Assembly (NCBI GenBank): GCA_034434015.1
Contig: DAOUAB010000053.1
Location: 1 to 49,951, forward strand
DNA length: 49,951 bases
Direction: 5' to 3'
From: SpSt-583 sp034434015
GTDB lineage: Bacteria > Chloroflexota > Anaerolineae > Anaerolineales > UBA6663
Position numbers and translations under genes: made by a program. The notes below the pieces were generated by a model. The model saw nothing but the letters and a program-made list of their open reading frames with translations, ran no database searches and had not been told where the DNA came from. Shown here in pieces: positions 24,201-31,800 of this stretch. Positions within the stretch are counted from its first letter, which is position 1; each line of letters starts with the position of its first letter.

Positions 24201-24577
24201 TCGTCGCCGCGCAGATAATTCACCACGCCCGGCGCGCGCTCGGCGGCCCGCAGCGTAGCCGACGCGCCCTCGAACTGCACGTCGAGCGTGTCTTCGGCCA
24301 GCGCCAGCACGATGCGGTCCTCGGTGAAGAAGAGGGTGCTGGCCATGTCGTGGACCTGGTACTTCACCTCCGGGTCGCTCTGGCCGACGTTGGGCACGAA
24401 GGCGAGGGGGAGGCCATCGGCCGCCGGCTGGCTCCGGGCGATGGCCGCCGGCCCGGGAGCCGGCGTCACAGCCAGGGCCAGAAGACTGATGACGAGCAGG
24501 GACCCGAGGGCGACGAGCGCCAACCCGCCGCCCAGGACGGGAAGAAACAGAGACTGGCGCCATATCCCGGTCTTCAT
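21221..24577 (-). CDS. Secreted SBBP-repeat propeller protein with DUF11-like and pre-peptidase domains
   Basis: 1118 residues, ATG at 24577 with GAGGAGG 7 bases upstream. A long signal/anchor helix lies at 12-40. An N-terminal domain (about 50-265) contains FVPNVGQSDPEVKYQV, the hallmark of proteins carrying SBBP repeats. About ten SBBP units follow (about 270-740), recognisable by STFLGG, GIAVDxxGNVYVxGxT, DFP and DAFVxKL. A Thr/Pro linker (PPPPTQTPPPTPTGRPG) leads to a DUF11-like domain (about 765-870), a beta domain (about 890-960), a pre-peptidase C-terminal domain (about 975-1055; GDPDLYVWYPGG) and the terminal FLPAIRR. The architecture is extracellular. No catalytic motif is visible, so adhesion or binding is more likely than enzymatic work. 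Confidence 0.9.
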   Translation of the reverse strand: MKTGIWRQSLFLPVLGGGLALVALGSLLVISLLALAVTPAPGPAAIARSQPAADGLPLAFVPNVGQSDPEVKYQVHDMASTLFFTEDRIVLALAEDTLDVQFEGASATLRAAERAPGVVNYLRGDDPAAWQTGVPTYNGLIYEALYPGIDLRYDGASGRLKATYTVAPGADPGLIRWRHTGAASAHLDEATGDLQLTLSRSGRTLIEAAPIAWQLIGGRQRPVPIRFALAADGGVGFELPQGYDTTRELIIDPTIVYSTFLGGASWDAVADIAVDADGNVYLTGSTGSSDFPKKNALYGVRPGGDEDAFILKLNAAGTALVYGTFLGGDDDDGANGLAVDAQGNVYVAGETSSEDYPTTASALQDGLSSQSGFLWHGFLTKLNAAGSALAYSTYLGSAGSEDVSEAADVAVTGAGLAYVVGGTFAADFPVKNAHQADLAGDQDAFVVKLDTTKSGAASLLFGTYLGGSRGDEADGAAVDGSGNVYLVGATASSLFTSLQAAGGTVDAFAAKLTPAGALAYGARLGGSANDYGNGIAVDGAGGAFLVGNTTSTNFPTTAGAFQRTFGNSLCPGVALTPNVCNDVFVARLNAAGNGLVFSTLLGGYGNDYGYGIAVAGGQAYVVGSTDSNNFPIDNYLQAYGGNGDAFVAKLSADGSALDYSTFLGGGYSDAASSVAVHGPDAVYVGGYTSSGDFPVKDAFQAVSRGMLEGFLVKLSDAGAGTPAPSVTPPPPTQTPPPTPTGRPGLTGSFKSAEPRLIGPDDQVTFTIHLINSAAEDATADVVDVLPAELDYVPGSADPAATYNAAQNKLTWNDIAVPAGSQVRLTFQAEPAVTVDRPISVENTVAISSGGATFTRSAAVGLLPAPPAGDVRPPHVLDVAIGESDLLTSRDVVLHITAEDNVGVTKMAIREWQLATRPYPRWELVRETPWIDFQKDYAWRLGDADGTHIVAVWVKDAAGNKSRLDRRSLDYASLIRPGADVPAGGLVPYLAHFEAGVTVNVTLTPNSGDPDLYVWYPGGLGQPDKKSTNDTGVDAVTFTTPRAGAYLILVHGYSAANYDLAVTVTGALAAQFETQAVQKVDTLQSEPVLVQAGLDPLGEAQAVLPPQESFTVFLPAIRR

Positions 24578-24675
24578 AGTTCATCCTCCTCTTTGGCGCG
24601 GCGCAACCCGCGAAAGCGCGCCCGGTATACAACCGGCGTGCAGAGCAGTTTAGAACGGTTTCCTCTTGGATTTAC

Positions 24676-24700
24676 GCCGAGCACCCCGACCCTGCTCGGC
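24676..24700 (-). terminator. Hairpin downstream of the NRPS operon
   Basis: An 8-base perfect stem GCCGAGCA (24676-24683) with TGCTCGGC (24693-24700) lies 130 bases beyond the PPTase stop on the minus strand. The bases that follow (GTAAATCC) are not a strong T run. It is the only hairpin in the 252-base gap before the SBBP gene. Confidence 0.35.
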
Positions 24701-24829
24701 CTGCCTCGGGGCGCGGGCCGCAGTCGAGGGGGCAGCGTAAATGAAAACGGAATCCGTTATAGGTTGACAAAATTGAAGAACGGACTGATCCCCACCCATT
24801 TAAACGAGGCACCAACAGGAGTGTTACAG

Positions 24830-25561
24830 CTATCCCCAGCGCCACTCCTGCACACGGGCCGCCTGATCGCGAACCGCCAAAGCGGCGACATAACCTGCGG
24901 CCGGCGACAACGCCTGGATGCGCCAGCGGGACGCGGCCTCCGGGTCGCCGTCGGCGCGCAGGAGGGCGGCCGGTTCGCCCGGCCGCAGTGACACGTCGAA
25001 GGCTTTGAGCGGGAAGGACAGGCCCTCGCCCAGCGCCTTCACAAACGCCTCTTTGCGCGTCCAGCAGTTGAAGAAGGCCTCCACCCGCTCGTCGTCCGGC
25101 AGGGGGCGCAGGGCGGCCACCTCGGCCGGGGAGAAGAACTGCTCGGCGATTGACAGCGTGGCGAAGTCCGCGCGCACCTGTTCCACATCCACCCCCAACG
25201 GCCCGGCCCGGGCCAGCGCCACCAGCGCCAGCGCCTGCGAGTGGGAGAGGTTGAAACTGAGCGCCCCGTCGCTCAGAGCGGGCTTGCCGTAGGGGCTGTA
25301 CGAGAAGTGGAACGTCTCCGGCGGCGACTTCAGGTAGTGACTCAGCAGGGCGCGCAGCGTCCCGCGCGCGGCGATGAAGCGGCGCCGGTCGCGCTCGAAC
25401 CGGAAGCGCTCCGCCCGTTCCCGTTCGTCTGCGCTGAGGGTCTCCCACAGCGCGCCCAGCTCGGCGTCGGGCCGGTCCAGCCCGGCGGCCCAGACGTGGA
25501 CCTCGGCCGGGCCCAGGCGGGGCGGCTCAGGCGGCGGGTCCCAGCGGAGCGTCAGGGTCAT
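24830..25561 (-). CDS. Sfp-type 4'-phosphopantetheinyl transferase
   Basis: 243 residues from the ATG at 25561, which overlaps the end of the thioesterase gene by 35 bases; the frame is open further upstream but that part is a shadow. The enzyme moves phosphopantetheine from CoA to the serine of carrier domains and so activates the NRPS proteins encoded upstream. Signatures are FNLSHSQ (103-109), the Mg-binding GVDVEQV (123-129; Asp125, Glu127) and FNCWTRKEAFVKALGEGL (164-181; Glu171 and Lys175). RRFIAARGTLRALLSHYL (60-77) is typical of the Sfp/Gsp group. Last gene of the NRPS operon. Confidence 0.94.
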   Translation of the reverse strand: MTLTLRWDPPPEPPRLGPAEVHVWAAGLDRPDAELGALWETLSADERERAERFRFERDRRRFIAARGTLRALLSHYLKSPPETFHFSYSPYGKPALSDGALSFNLSHSQALALVALARAGPLGVDVEQVRADFATLSIAEQFFSPAEVAALRPLPDDERVEAFFNCWTRKEAFVKALGEGLSFPLKAFDVSLRPGEPAALLRADGDPEAASRWRIQALSPAAGYVAALAVRDQAARVQEWRWG

Positions 25562-26324
25562 GGGCGTGCCCGGTGCGCAGCCATTGGTCCAGCTCGCGCG
25601 CCACCATACGCAGGAGCAATGGCCGCGCCGAATGGATGTAGAAGTGGTCGCCCGGGAACATGCGCGCCGCGAACGTGGAGCGGGTGTGGACGCGCCAGGC
25701 CTCCAGTTCATCGCGGCGCGCGTGCGGGTCCTGCAGGCCGCCGAAGGCCGAGAGCGAGCAGGCCAGCGGCTCGCCGGGGGTGAAGGTGTACGTATCGCAC
25801 ACGGCGAAGTCGGCGCGCAGGATCGGCACGATCAGGTCGCGCAGCTCCGGGTGGTCCAGCACTTCGGGCGGCGTTCCGTTGAGCTGGCGCAGCCGGGCCA
25901 GGAACTCCGGCTCGGGCAGCGTGTGGGTGGGCGGCTCGCGGTCCGGCAGGTGCGGGGCCGGGTGCCCGGAGACGAACAGGTGCACCGGGCCCTGGCCGCG
26001 CGCTTGCAGCCGCCGGGCCAGTTCGAAGCTCACCAGCGCGCCCATGCTGTGACCGAAGAAGGCAAATGGCCGGCCGGCCAGGCGCGGGCCAAGCCCGGCT
26101 TCGACCGCCTCCAGCAACGGCCCCATGCGCGTGAACGGCGGCTCGCCCAGGCGCGCCTCGCGGCCCGGCAGTTGCACCGCGCAGACCTCGAACACCGGCG
26201 GCAGGTCGCCGGCCCAGGCCGCGAACGTGGAGGCGCCGGCCCCGGAGTGCGGGAAGCAGACCAGGCGCAGGCGGGCGGTCGGGCTGGGGCGCGGGACGAC
26301 CAGCCAGGGGCCGGCGGCGCTCAT
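25527..26324 (-). CDS. Type II thioesterase
   Basis: 265 residues. Stand-alone alpha/beta hydrolase of the RifR/SrfD/GrsT group that removes misprimed or stalled acyl groups from carrier domains. CFPHSGAG (23-30) is the oxyanion segment, FFGHSMGA (89-96) holds the nucleophile Ser93, the acid is in the GGLQDPHARRDELEAW region, and MFPGDHFYIH near 236-245 supplies the catalytic histidine. Its ATG overlaps the stop of the MFS gene by four bases (ATGA). Neither NRPS-B nor NRPS-C has an integrated thioesterase. This protein probably edits rather than releases, though a release role cannot be excluded. Confidence 0.93.
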   Translation of the reverse strand: MSAAGPWLVVPRPSPTARLRLVCFPHSGAGASTFAAWAGDLPPVFEVCAVQLPGREARLGEPPFTRMGPLLEAVEAGLGPRLAGRPFAFFGHSMGALVSFELARRLQARGQGPVHLFVSGHPAPHLPDREPPTHTLPEPEFLARLRQLNGTPPEVLDHPELRDLIVPILRADFAVCDTYTFTPGEPLACSLSAFGGLQDPHARRDELEAWRVHTRSTFAARMFPGDHFYIHSARPLLLRMVARELDQWLRTGHAHDPDAPLGPAA

Positions 26325-27634
26325 GTGGGCTCCCCCGTCGGCCCGGGCTCAAACGCCAGGAAGGCCCGGATGGGGGCGTTCAGGCTGATGAACGCCCCCA
26401 GCAGCAATTGGGCCGAGCCGCACACCAGGTAGATCAGCGGGATGTTCTGGCCGGTCCAGTCGGCGATGAAGCCGGCCAGCCCCATCGAGAGCGGCGCGAT
26501 GGCGCCCGACAGCGTCGTCAACAGGCCGAAGACGCGGCCGCGGATCTCAGACGGCGTGGTCATCTGCATCAGGGCCGTGATGTTCAGCGCGAAGAAGCTG
26601 CCGGTCCCGCCGGCCAGGAACCACAGCCCGAGCGCTGCAACGGGCGACGACGTGAACACCAGTCCGCTGTAGGCCAGCGCATCAACGAAGATGGCGGCCA
26701 GCATCGCCGCCGCCCGTCGCCGGCCCGAGAAGCGCGTGACGCCGACCAGCACATAGCCCAGGATCGAGCCGACGCTGGCCGCCGCGAGCAGGTAGCCGTA
26801 CCAGTCCTCAGCCGCCCGCAAAGTGTTCTTGACGTAGAAGGGCAGCAGCAACAGGAACGGCACGGAGAAGAAACTGCTGACCGCGGACACGAGCACCAGG
26901 CCCTTCAGGCCCGTCGTCCCCCAGACATAGCGCAGGCCGTCGGCCAGGTCGCGCCGAAACTCGGCCAGGCGCGCCTGCCAGCGGCCGGCCTGCGGGTTCA
27001 GGCGCTGCGGGATGCGGATGAGCGCGGTGGCGCCGCCGGCGATCAGAAAGGACAGGCCGTCGAACAGGAGCATGACCGGCGCGCCGAGCAGGCGGTAAAG
27101 CGTGCCGCCCAGCGCCTGGCCGACGATGAGCGAGAACTCGGTGGAGAGCTGGCCGAGCGCGTTGGCGTTGGGCAGCCGGTCGCGCGGCACCAGGTCCGGC
27201 AGGGAGGCCATAATCGCCGGCCCGAAAAAGGGGGCGATGATCGCCAGCGCTAAAGCGACCCCGATCAGCCAGGCCAGGTGCAGGCCGGTCTGGCCGGGGG
27301 CCAGGAAGAAGACCAGGCCGAGCGACAGCACGGCCAGGCCGCGCGCCGCGTCGCACAGGATGATGATGGTGCGCCGCGGGTAGCGGTCGGCGATGGCGCC
27401 GCCGAGCGGGGCCAGCAGCAGCGCCGGCAGGCTGGCCAGGGACAGGATCAGGCCCATCAACGTGGCTGAGCCGATGGTCTGCGTGATCCACAGCACGATG
27501 GCGATGTTGAACGCCTGGTCGCCGAGCTTGCTGGCGAACTGGCCGGCCCAGAGCAGCAGGTAGTGGCGGTTCCAGAGCGTGGCCGGCGGCGCCAGATCGG
27601 CGGGGGCGGCCAGCGGGCGGGTGTTTTCAGCCAT
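26321..27634 (-). CDS. MFS exporter (EntS/MFS_3-like)
   Basis: 437 residues with 12 predicted membrane segments in two halves. The loop between TM2 and TM3 reads GGAIADRYPRRTIIILCDAAR, the MFS signature, and the FASKLGDQAFNIAIVLWITQ start and the TPSEIRGRVFGLLTT loop in the second half are typical of EntS-like exporters. AGGAG lies 9 bases before the ATG. It sits between the sulfotransferase (12-base gap) and thioesterase genes. The natural inference is export of the NRPS product and self-protection. Confidence 0.9.
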   Translation of the reverse strand: MAENTRPLAAPADLAPPATLWNRHYLLLWAGQFASKLGDQAFNIAIVLWITQTIGSATLMGLILSLASLPALLLAPLGGAIADRYPRRTIIILCDAARGLAVLSLGLVFFLAPGQTGLHLAWLIGVALALAIIAPFFGPAIMASLPDLVPRDRLPNANALGQLSTEFSLIVGQALGGTLYRLLGAPVMLLFDGLSFLIAGGATALIRIPQRLNPQAGRWQARLAEFRRDLADGLRYVWGTTGLKGLVLVSAVSSFFSVPFLLLLPFYVKNTLRAAEDWYGYLLAAASVGSILGYVLVGVTRFSGRRRAAAMLAAIFVDALAYSGLVFTSSPVAALGLWFLAGGTGSFFALNITALMQMTTPSEIRGRVFGLLTTLSGAIAPLSMGLAGFIADWTGQNIPLIYLVCGSAQLLLGAFISLNAPIRAFLAFEPGPTGEPT

Positions 27635-27646
27635 GCACGCTCCTGG

Positions 27647-28723
27647 TCAGACCGGGTAACCCCAGGCGGCGAAATACCGGCCCCAGGCCTGGGCCACGCG
27701 CTCGCGCAGCGCCGGGTCCAGCGGCGGGTGGGCGTTCTTCTGATAGTTAGCCCTGGCGGCCACGTACGCTTCCAGCCTGGGGCGCAGCGCCGCGAAGCCG
27801 GGCAGACCTAACTGCTCGTAGATCAGGCCGACCTGACCGACCACGTCACGCTCCAGGTCCTCGAAGCGGACCTCGCACAGCCGGCCGGGCGGGATGCGCG
27901 CGCGCTCTTCCAGGTAGACATCGTAAATGTCTGCGTACCGGCGCAGGATGCCGGCGTCCACCTGCGCCGGGTCGGGCCGTTGCAGGTGCGAGAACGGCAC
28001 GGCTTTGGCGTACAGGTTCTGGGTGGAACGGAAGACGGTATACGGGTCGCGCGTGATGTGGATGAAACGCGCCTCCGGGAAGAGCTCCAGGAGCAGGCGC
28101 ACGCGGCCGGTGTGCGGCGGCGACTTGAGCACGAGCGGCCGGCCGTATTTGTAGCTCAGCTTGCGCATGAACCAGGCGAAGGCGCATTTCCACTCGTTGA
28201 TCTCGGCCGCGGGGACGTCGCGAAAGGTGTAATAGCGGTCATAATATGCTTCGCGCCGCGGGAACGTCCAGCCGAGGACCGGCGAGCGCAGGCTCGTCAC
28301 GGCGATGGCGAACTCGTCCTCGCCCGGGCTGTCGAAGCGGACCTGCATGTTGTCCTTCGGCCGCTTCTGGGCCGGCTCGTCTTTGAGGGCCCGGGCCACG
28401 CGGTCGCCGAGCGTCAGGAAGACGTGCGGGTTGGCAACCTCGAAAACATTCGGGTAGGCGAACTGCGGGTCCATGATCAACAGTTCGTGCAACAGAGTGG
28501 TGCCGTTGCGCCAGTGGCCGAGGATGAAGAGCGGCGGCTGGAGGCGGGCCTGTTCGACGGCGGCGCCGAAGCGGCGCACCTCGACGCGGCGCCAGTAGCT
28601 GTTGCGCAGGCTGAGCAGGGTCGCCGCCGCCGCCCGGTCGAGGTAGGGCCCATCGACGGCGTAACCGTTCTGGCTCAGGAGCTTGAGCCACTTGCCAAAC
28701 GTGATGCCGCGCAGGTTATCCAA
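27647..28723 (-). CDS. PAPS-dependent sulfotransferase
   Basis: 358 residues, starting at TTG (28721-28723), 7 bases after GAGGAG. It transfers sulfate from PAPS to a hydroxyl or amine. The 5'-phosphosulfate loop is FILGHWRNGTTLLHELL (66-82). The 3'-phosphate site is HITRDPYTVFRS (222-233) with Arg225 and Ser233. LKSPPHTGRV (199-208) carries a third conserved segment. This is the Sulfotransfer_3 style of bacterial tailoring enzymes. It follows NRPS-C by 97 bases, and a PAPS synthetase gene lies in the same cluster, so the likely acceptor is the peptide (Thr, an aromatic hydroxyl, or a part not seen here). A lipid acceptor is the alternative. A 14-codon out-of-frame ORF overlaps the TTG; I give it no weight. 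Confidence 0.92.
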   Translation of the reverse strand: MDNLRGITFGKWLKLLSQNGYAVDGPYLDRAAAATLLSLRNSYWRRVEVRRFGAAVEQARLQPPLFILGHWRNGTTLLHELLIMDPQFAYPNVFEVANPHVFLTLGDRVARALKDEPAQKRPKDNMQVRFDSPGEDEFAIAVTSLRSPVLGWTFPRREAYYDRYYTFRDVPAAEINEWKCAFAWFMRKLSYKYGRPLVLKSPPHTGRVRLLLELFPEARFIHITRDPYTVFRSTQNLYAKAVPFSHLQRPDPAQVDAGILRRYADIYDVYLEERARIPPGRLCEVRFEDLERDVVGQVGLIYEQLGLPGFAALRPRLEAYVAARANYQKNAHPPLDPALRERVAQAWGRYFAAWGYPV

Positions 28724-28820
28724 AGACGACTCCTCTGAAGCAGTTCCTGATAGTCTTCATAACCGGGCCCCCGCGCGCTTGCGTTCAGGGGGGCGCGCCG
28801 GCCGGCCGTTCATCGTCGCT

Positions 28821-31800
28821 TCAAGCTGGCTGGCGGGCCGCCGCGGCGATGGCGCGCAGCCGCGTCAGGCAGGCCTCGGCCAGGCGTTCGATCGTCGCGC
28901 GGCGGTGCAGGCCGGGGCTGTAGCTCCACAGCAGGTCCAGGCTTTCGCCGGCCACGGTCCCGACGATGTAGAGCTTGGCGCTGCGCGGGCTGGCGGGCGG
29001 CTGTTCCGGGCCGGGCGACTCGGGCGCAATGCTGAAGGGCAGGGCCGTCACCGGCATGGCGTCGAACTGGCCGAGATAGTTGACGTTGATCTCCGGCGCC
29101 GGCGCCGTGGCCAGAGCCGCCCGGATGGATTCGTCCTCGCTCAGATAGCGCAGGAGCCCGTAGCCCAGGCCGCGCTGCGGCGCCGCCTCCCACTGCGCCT
29201 GCACCGCGCGGACGGCGTCCAGCGGCTCGGCCTCCGGCGGCAGCTCCAGGCGCAGCGGGAATAGGCTGGTGAACCAGCCCACGGTGCGCGAGACATCCAC
29301 CTCCGGGAAGATGGCCTCGCGCCCGTGGCCCTCCAGTTCCACGGGCCAGGCGCGGCCGCCGGCCCAGGCCTGCACCGCCTGGAGCACGGCCGTCAGCAAG
29401 GCGGCCTGCATCCCGGCGCCGGCCGCCGCCGGCAGGCCGCGCAACAGGGCCTGCGTCTCGGCCTGCTCGAGCGAGACGATCACGCGCTCGGCGCCGCCGT
29501 ACGTGTTGGCGCCGCCGGGGAAATCCACCGGCAGCGCCGGCGGCTCGGCCGGGGCCTGCCGGCGCCAGAAATCCAGCTCGGCGCGGACGGCGGCGGACTG
29601 CGCGTGTTCAGCCAGGCGCTGCGCCCAGGCCTGGTAGGAGGTCGTCTTGGGCGGCAGCGCCGGCGGCTGTCCCTGGCTGAGCTGCTGATAGACGCGCTGC
29701 AGGTCCTCCACCAGCACGCGCAGCGAGACGCCGTCGAAGGCCAGGTGGTGGACGATGAGCAGCAGCCGGCCGGATTGGCCTTCGCCGCGATCGAAATAGG
29801 CCAGGCGCACCAGCGGCCCGTGTTCGAGGTCCAGGCTGGTCTGCAAGCGCGCCGCCTCGGCCTCGATGCGGGCGGCGTGCTCGCCAGGGGGCGCGCCGGC
29901 CAGGTCGATCAGCGTGAACGGCGCCGGCCCGCCGGGCGCCGCGATCTGCGCCTGCCAGCCGCCGGGTCCGCGCGTGAAGCGCGAGCGGAGCGCGTCGTGG
30001 TGCGCCAGCAGATGGCGCAGGCTCGCCGCGAGCAGCGCCGGGTCGAGCGGCTGCCAGACCTCCATCAGCAGGGAGGTGTTGAAGTGGTGCGGGGCCTGAG
30101 CATGATGCTCGAAGAACCAGCGCTGGATCGGCGTGAGCGCGACCGGGCCGGTGACCGGGCCCTGCTCGGCGGAGGCGGGTCCCCCGACGCCGGCCGCCGC
30201 GGCCAGGCCGGCGATGGTGGGCGTCTGGAAGAACTGGCGCGGCGTCAGGCGCAGGCCGGCCTGCGCGGCCAGGGCGATGACCTGGATGCTCAGGATCGAG
30301 TCGCCGCCCAGCTCGAAAAAGCTGTCGTGCACGCCGACGCGCTCCACGCGCAGGAGCTGCGACCAGATGCGGGCCAGCGCCGCCTCCGCCTCGGTGCGCG
30401 GCGGCACGTACTCGCCGCCCACGTCGCGGCGGAGCGTGGCGGGCGCCGGGAGCGCCTTGCGGTCGACTTTGCCGTTGGGCGTGAGCGGCAGCGCGTCCAG
30501 CAGGACGAAGGCGGCCGGCACCATGTACTCGGGCAGGCGCTCGCGCAGGGCCTCGCGCAGCCCGGCGACGCTGAAGGACTCGCGGTGCTCCTGCGCCGGG
30601 ACGACGTAGGCCACCAGGCGTTTGTCGCCGCCGCCCTCGTCGCGGGCGACCACCAGCGCCTCGCGCACGCCGGGGTAGCGGCCGAGGGCGGCCTCGATCT
30701 CGCCCAGCTCGATGCGGAAACCGCGGATCTTCACCTGCAGGTCTATGCGGCCGAGGTACTCCAGATCGCCATTGGCGAGGCGGCGGGCGAGGTCGCCGGT
30801 GCGGTACAGACGGCCCTCCCCCCTGGCGCCTTTCCCGAAGGGGGAGGGGAGAAAACGCTCGGCGGTGAGTTCCGGCCGGTTGAGGTAGCCGCGCGCCACG
30901 CCGGCCCCGCCGACGTACATCTCGCCCGGCACGCCGAGCGGCGCCGGCTCGCCGTGCCGGTCCAGCACATACACCTGCAGGTCCGGGATGGGCGCGCCGA
31001 TCAGGCTGCCGGGCGCGCTGTCCAGGTCTTTGAGCGAGACCGGGCGATAGGTGACGTGCACCGTGGTCTCGGTGATGCCGTACATGTTGACGAGCTGCGG
31101 GCGCCGGTCGCCGTGACGCTCGAACCAGGGCCGCAGGCTCTGGAACTCCAGCGCCTCGCCGCCGAAGATCACATAGCGCAGGGCGAAACGCTCCGGCGGG
31201 ACCGCCGAGGCCGAGTCCACCCGCACCAGCTGGCGGAAGGCGGACGGCGTCTGGTTGAGCACCGTCACCTGCTCGTCCACCAGCAACTGATGGAAGGCCT
31301 CCGGCGAGCGGCTCACCCAGTGCGGGACCACCACCAGCCGGCCGCCATAGAGCAGGGCGCCCCACAGCTCCCAGACCGAGAAGTCGAAAGCGTAGGAGTG
31401 GAAGAGCGTCCACACGTCCCGCGCGTTGAAGCCGTACCAGTCGTCGGTGGCCGTGAACAGGCGCACGACGTTGGCGTGCGTTACCTGGACGCCCTTGGGC
31501 TTGCCCGTCGAGCCGCTGGTGTAGATGACGTAGGCCAGGGAGTCGGGCGTCGCTTGAGACGGGTGAGGGGTAATGGGTAGTGAGGCGATGTGCGGCCAAT
31601 CCGCGTCGAGGCGCACGATGCGCGCGCCGTGCTGGGGCAGGCGGTCGGCCAGAGTTTGCTGGGTGAGCACCACCGGCGCCTGCGCGTCCGCGAGCATGAA
31701 CGCCAGCCGGTCGGGCGGGTAGGCCAGGTCCAGCGGCAGGTAGGCGCCGCCCGCCTTGAGCACCCCCAGGATCGCGACTACCAGGTCCAGCGAGCGTTCC

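Noticed and set aside
24763..24790. TTGACA in the gap upstream of the SBBP gene as a promoter
   Set aside because: It lies on the plus strand, has no matching -10 at 15-19 bases, and no plus-strand gene follows.
28715..28757. A 14-codon upstream ORF overlapping the sulfotransferase TTG start
   Set aside because: No ribosome binding site of its own and no peptide feature; the GAGGAG it contains serves the TTG start.
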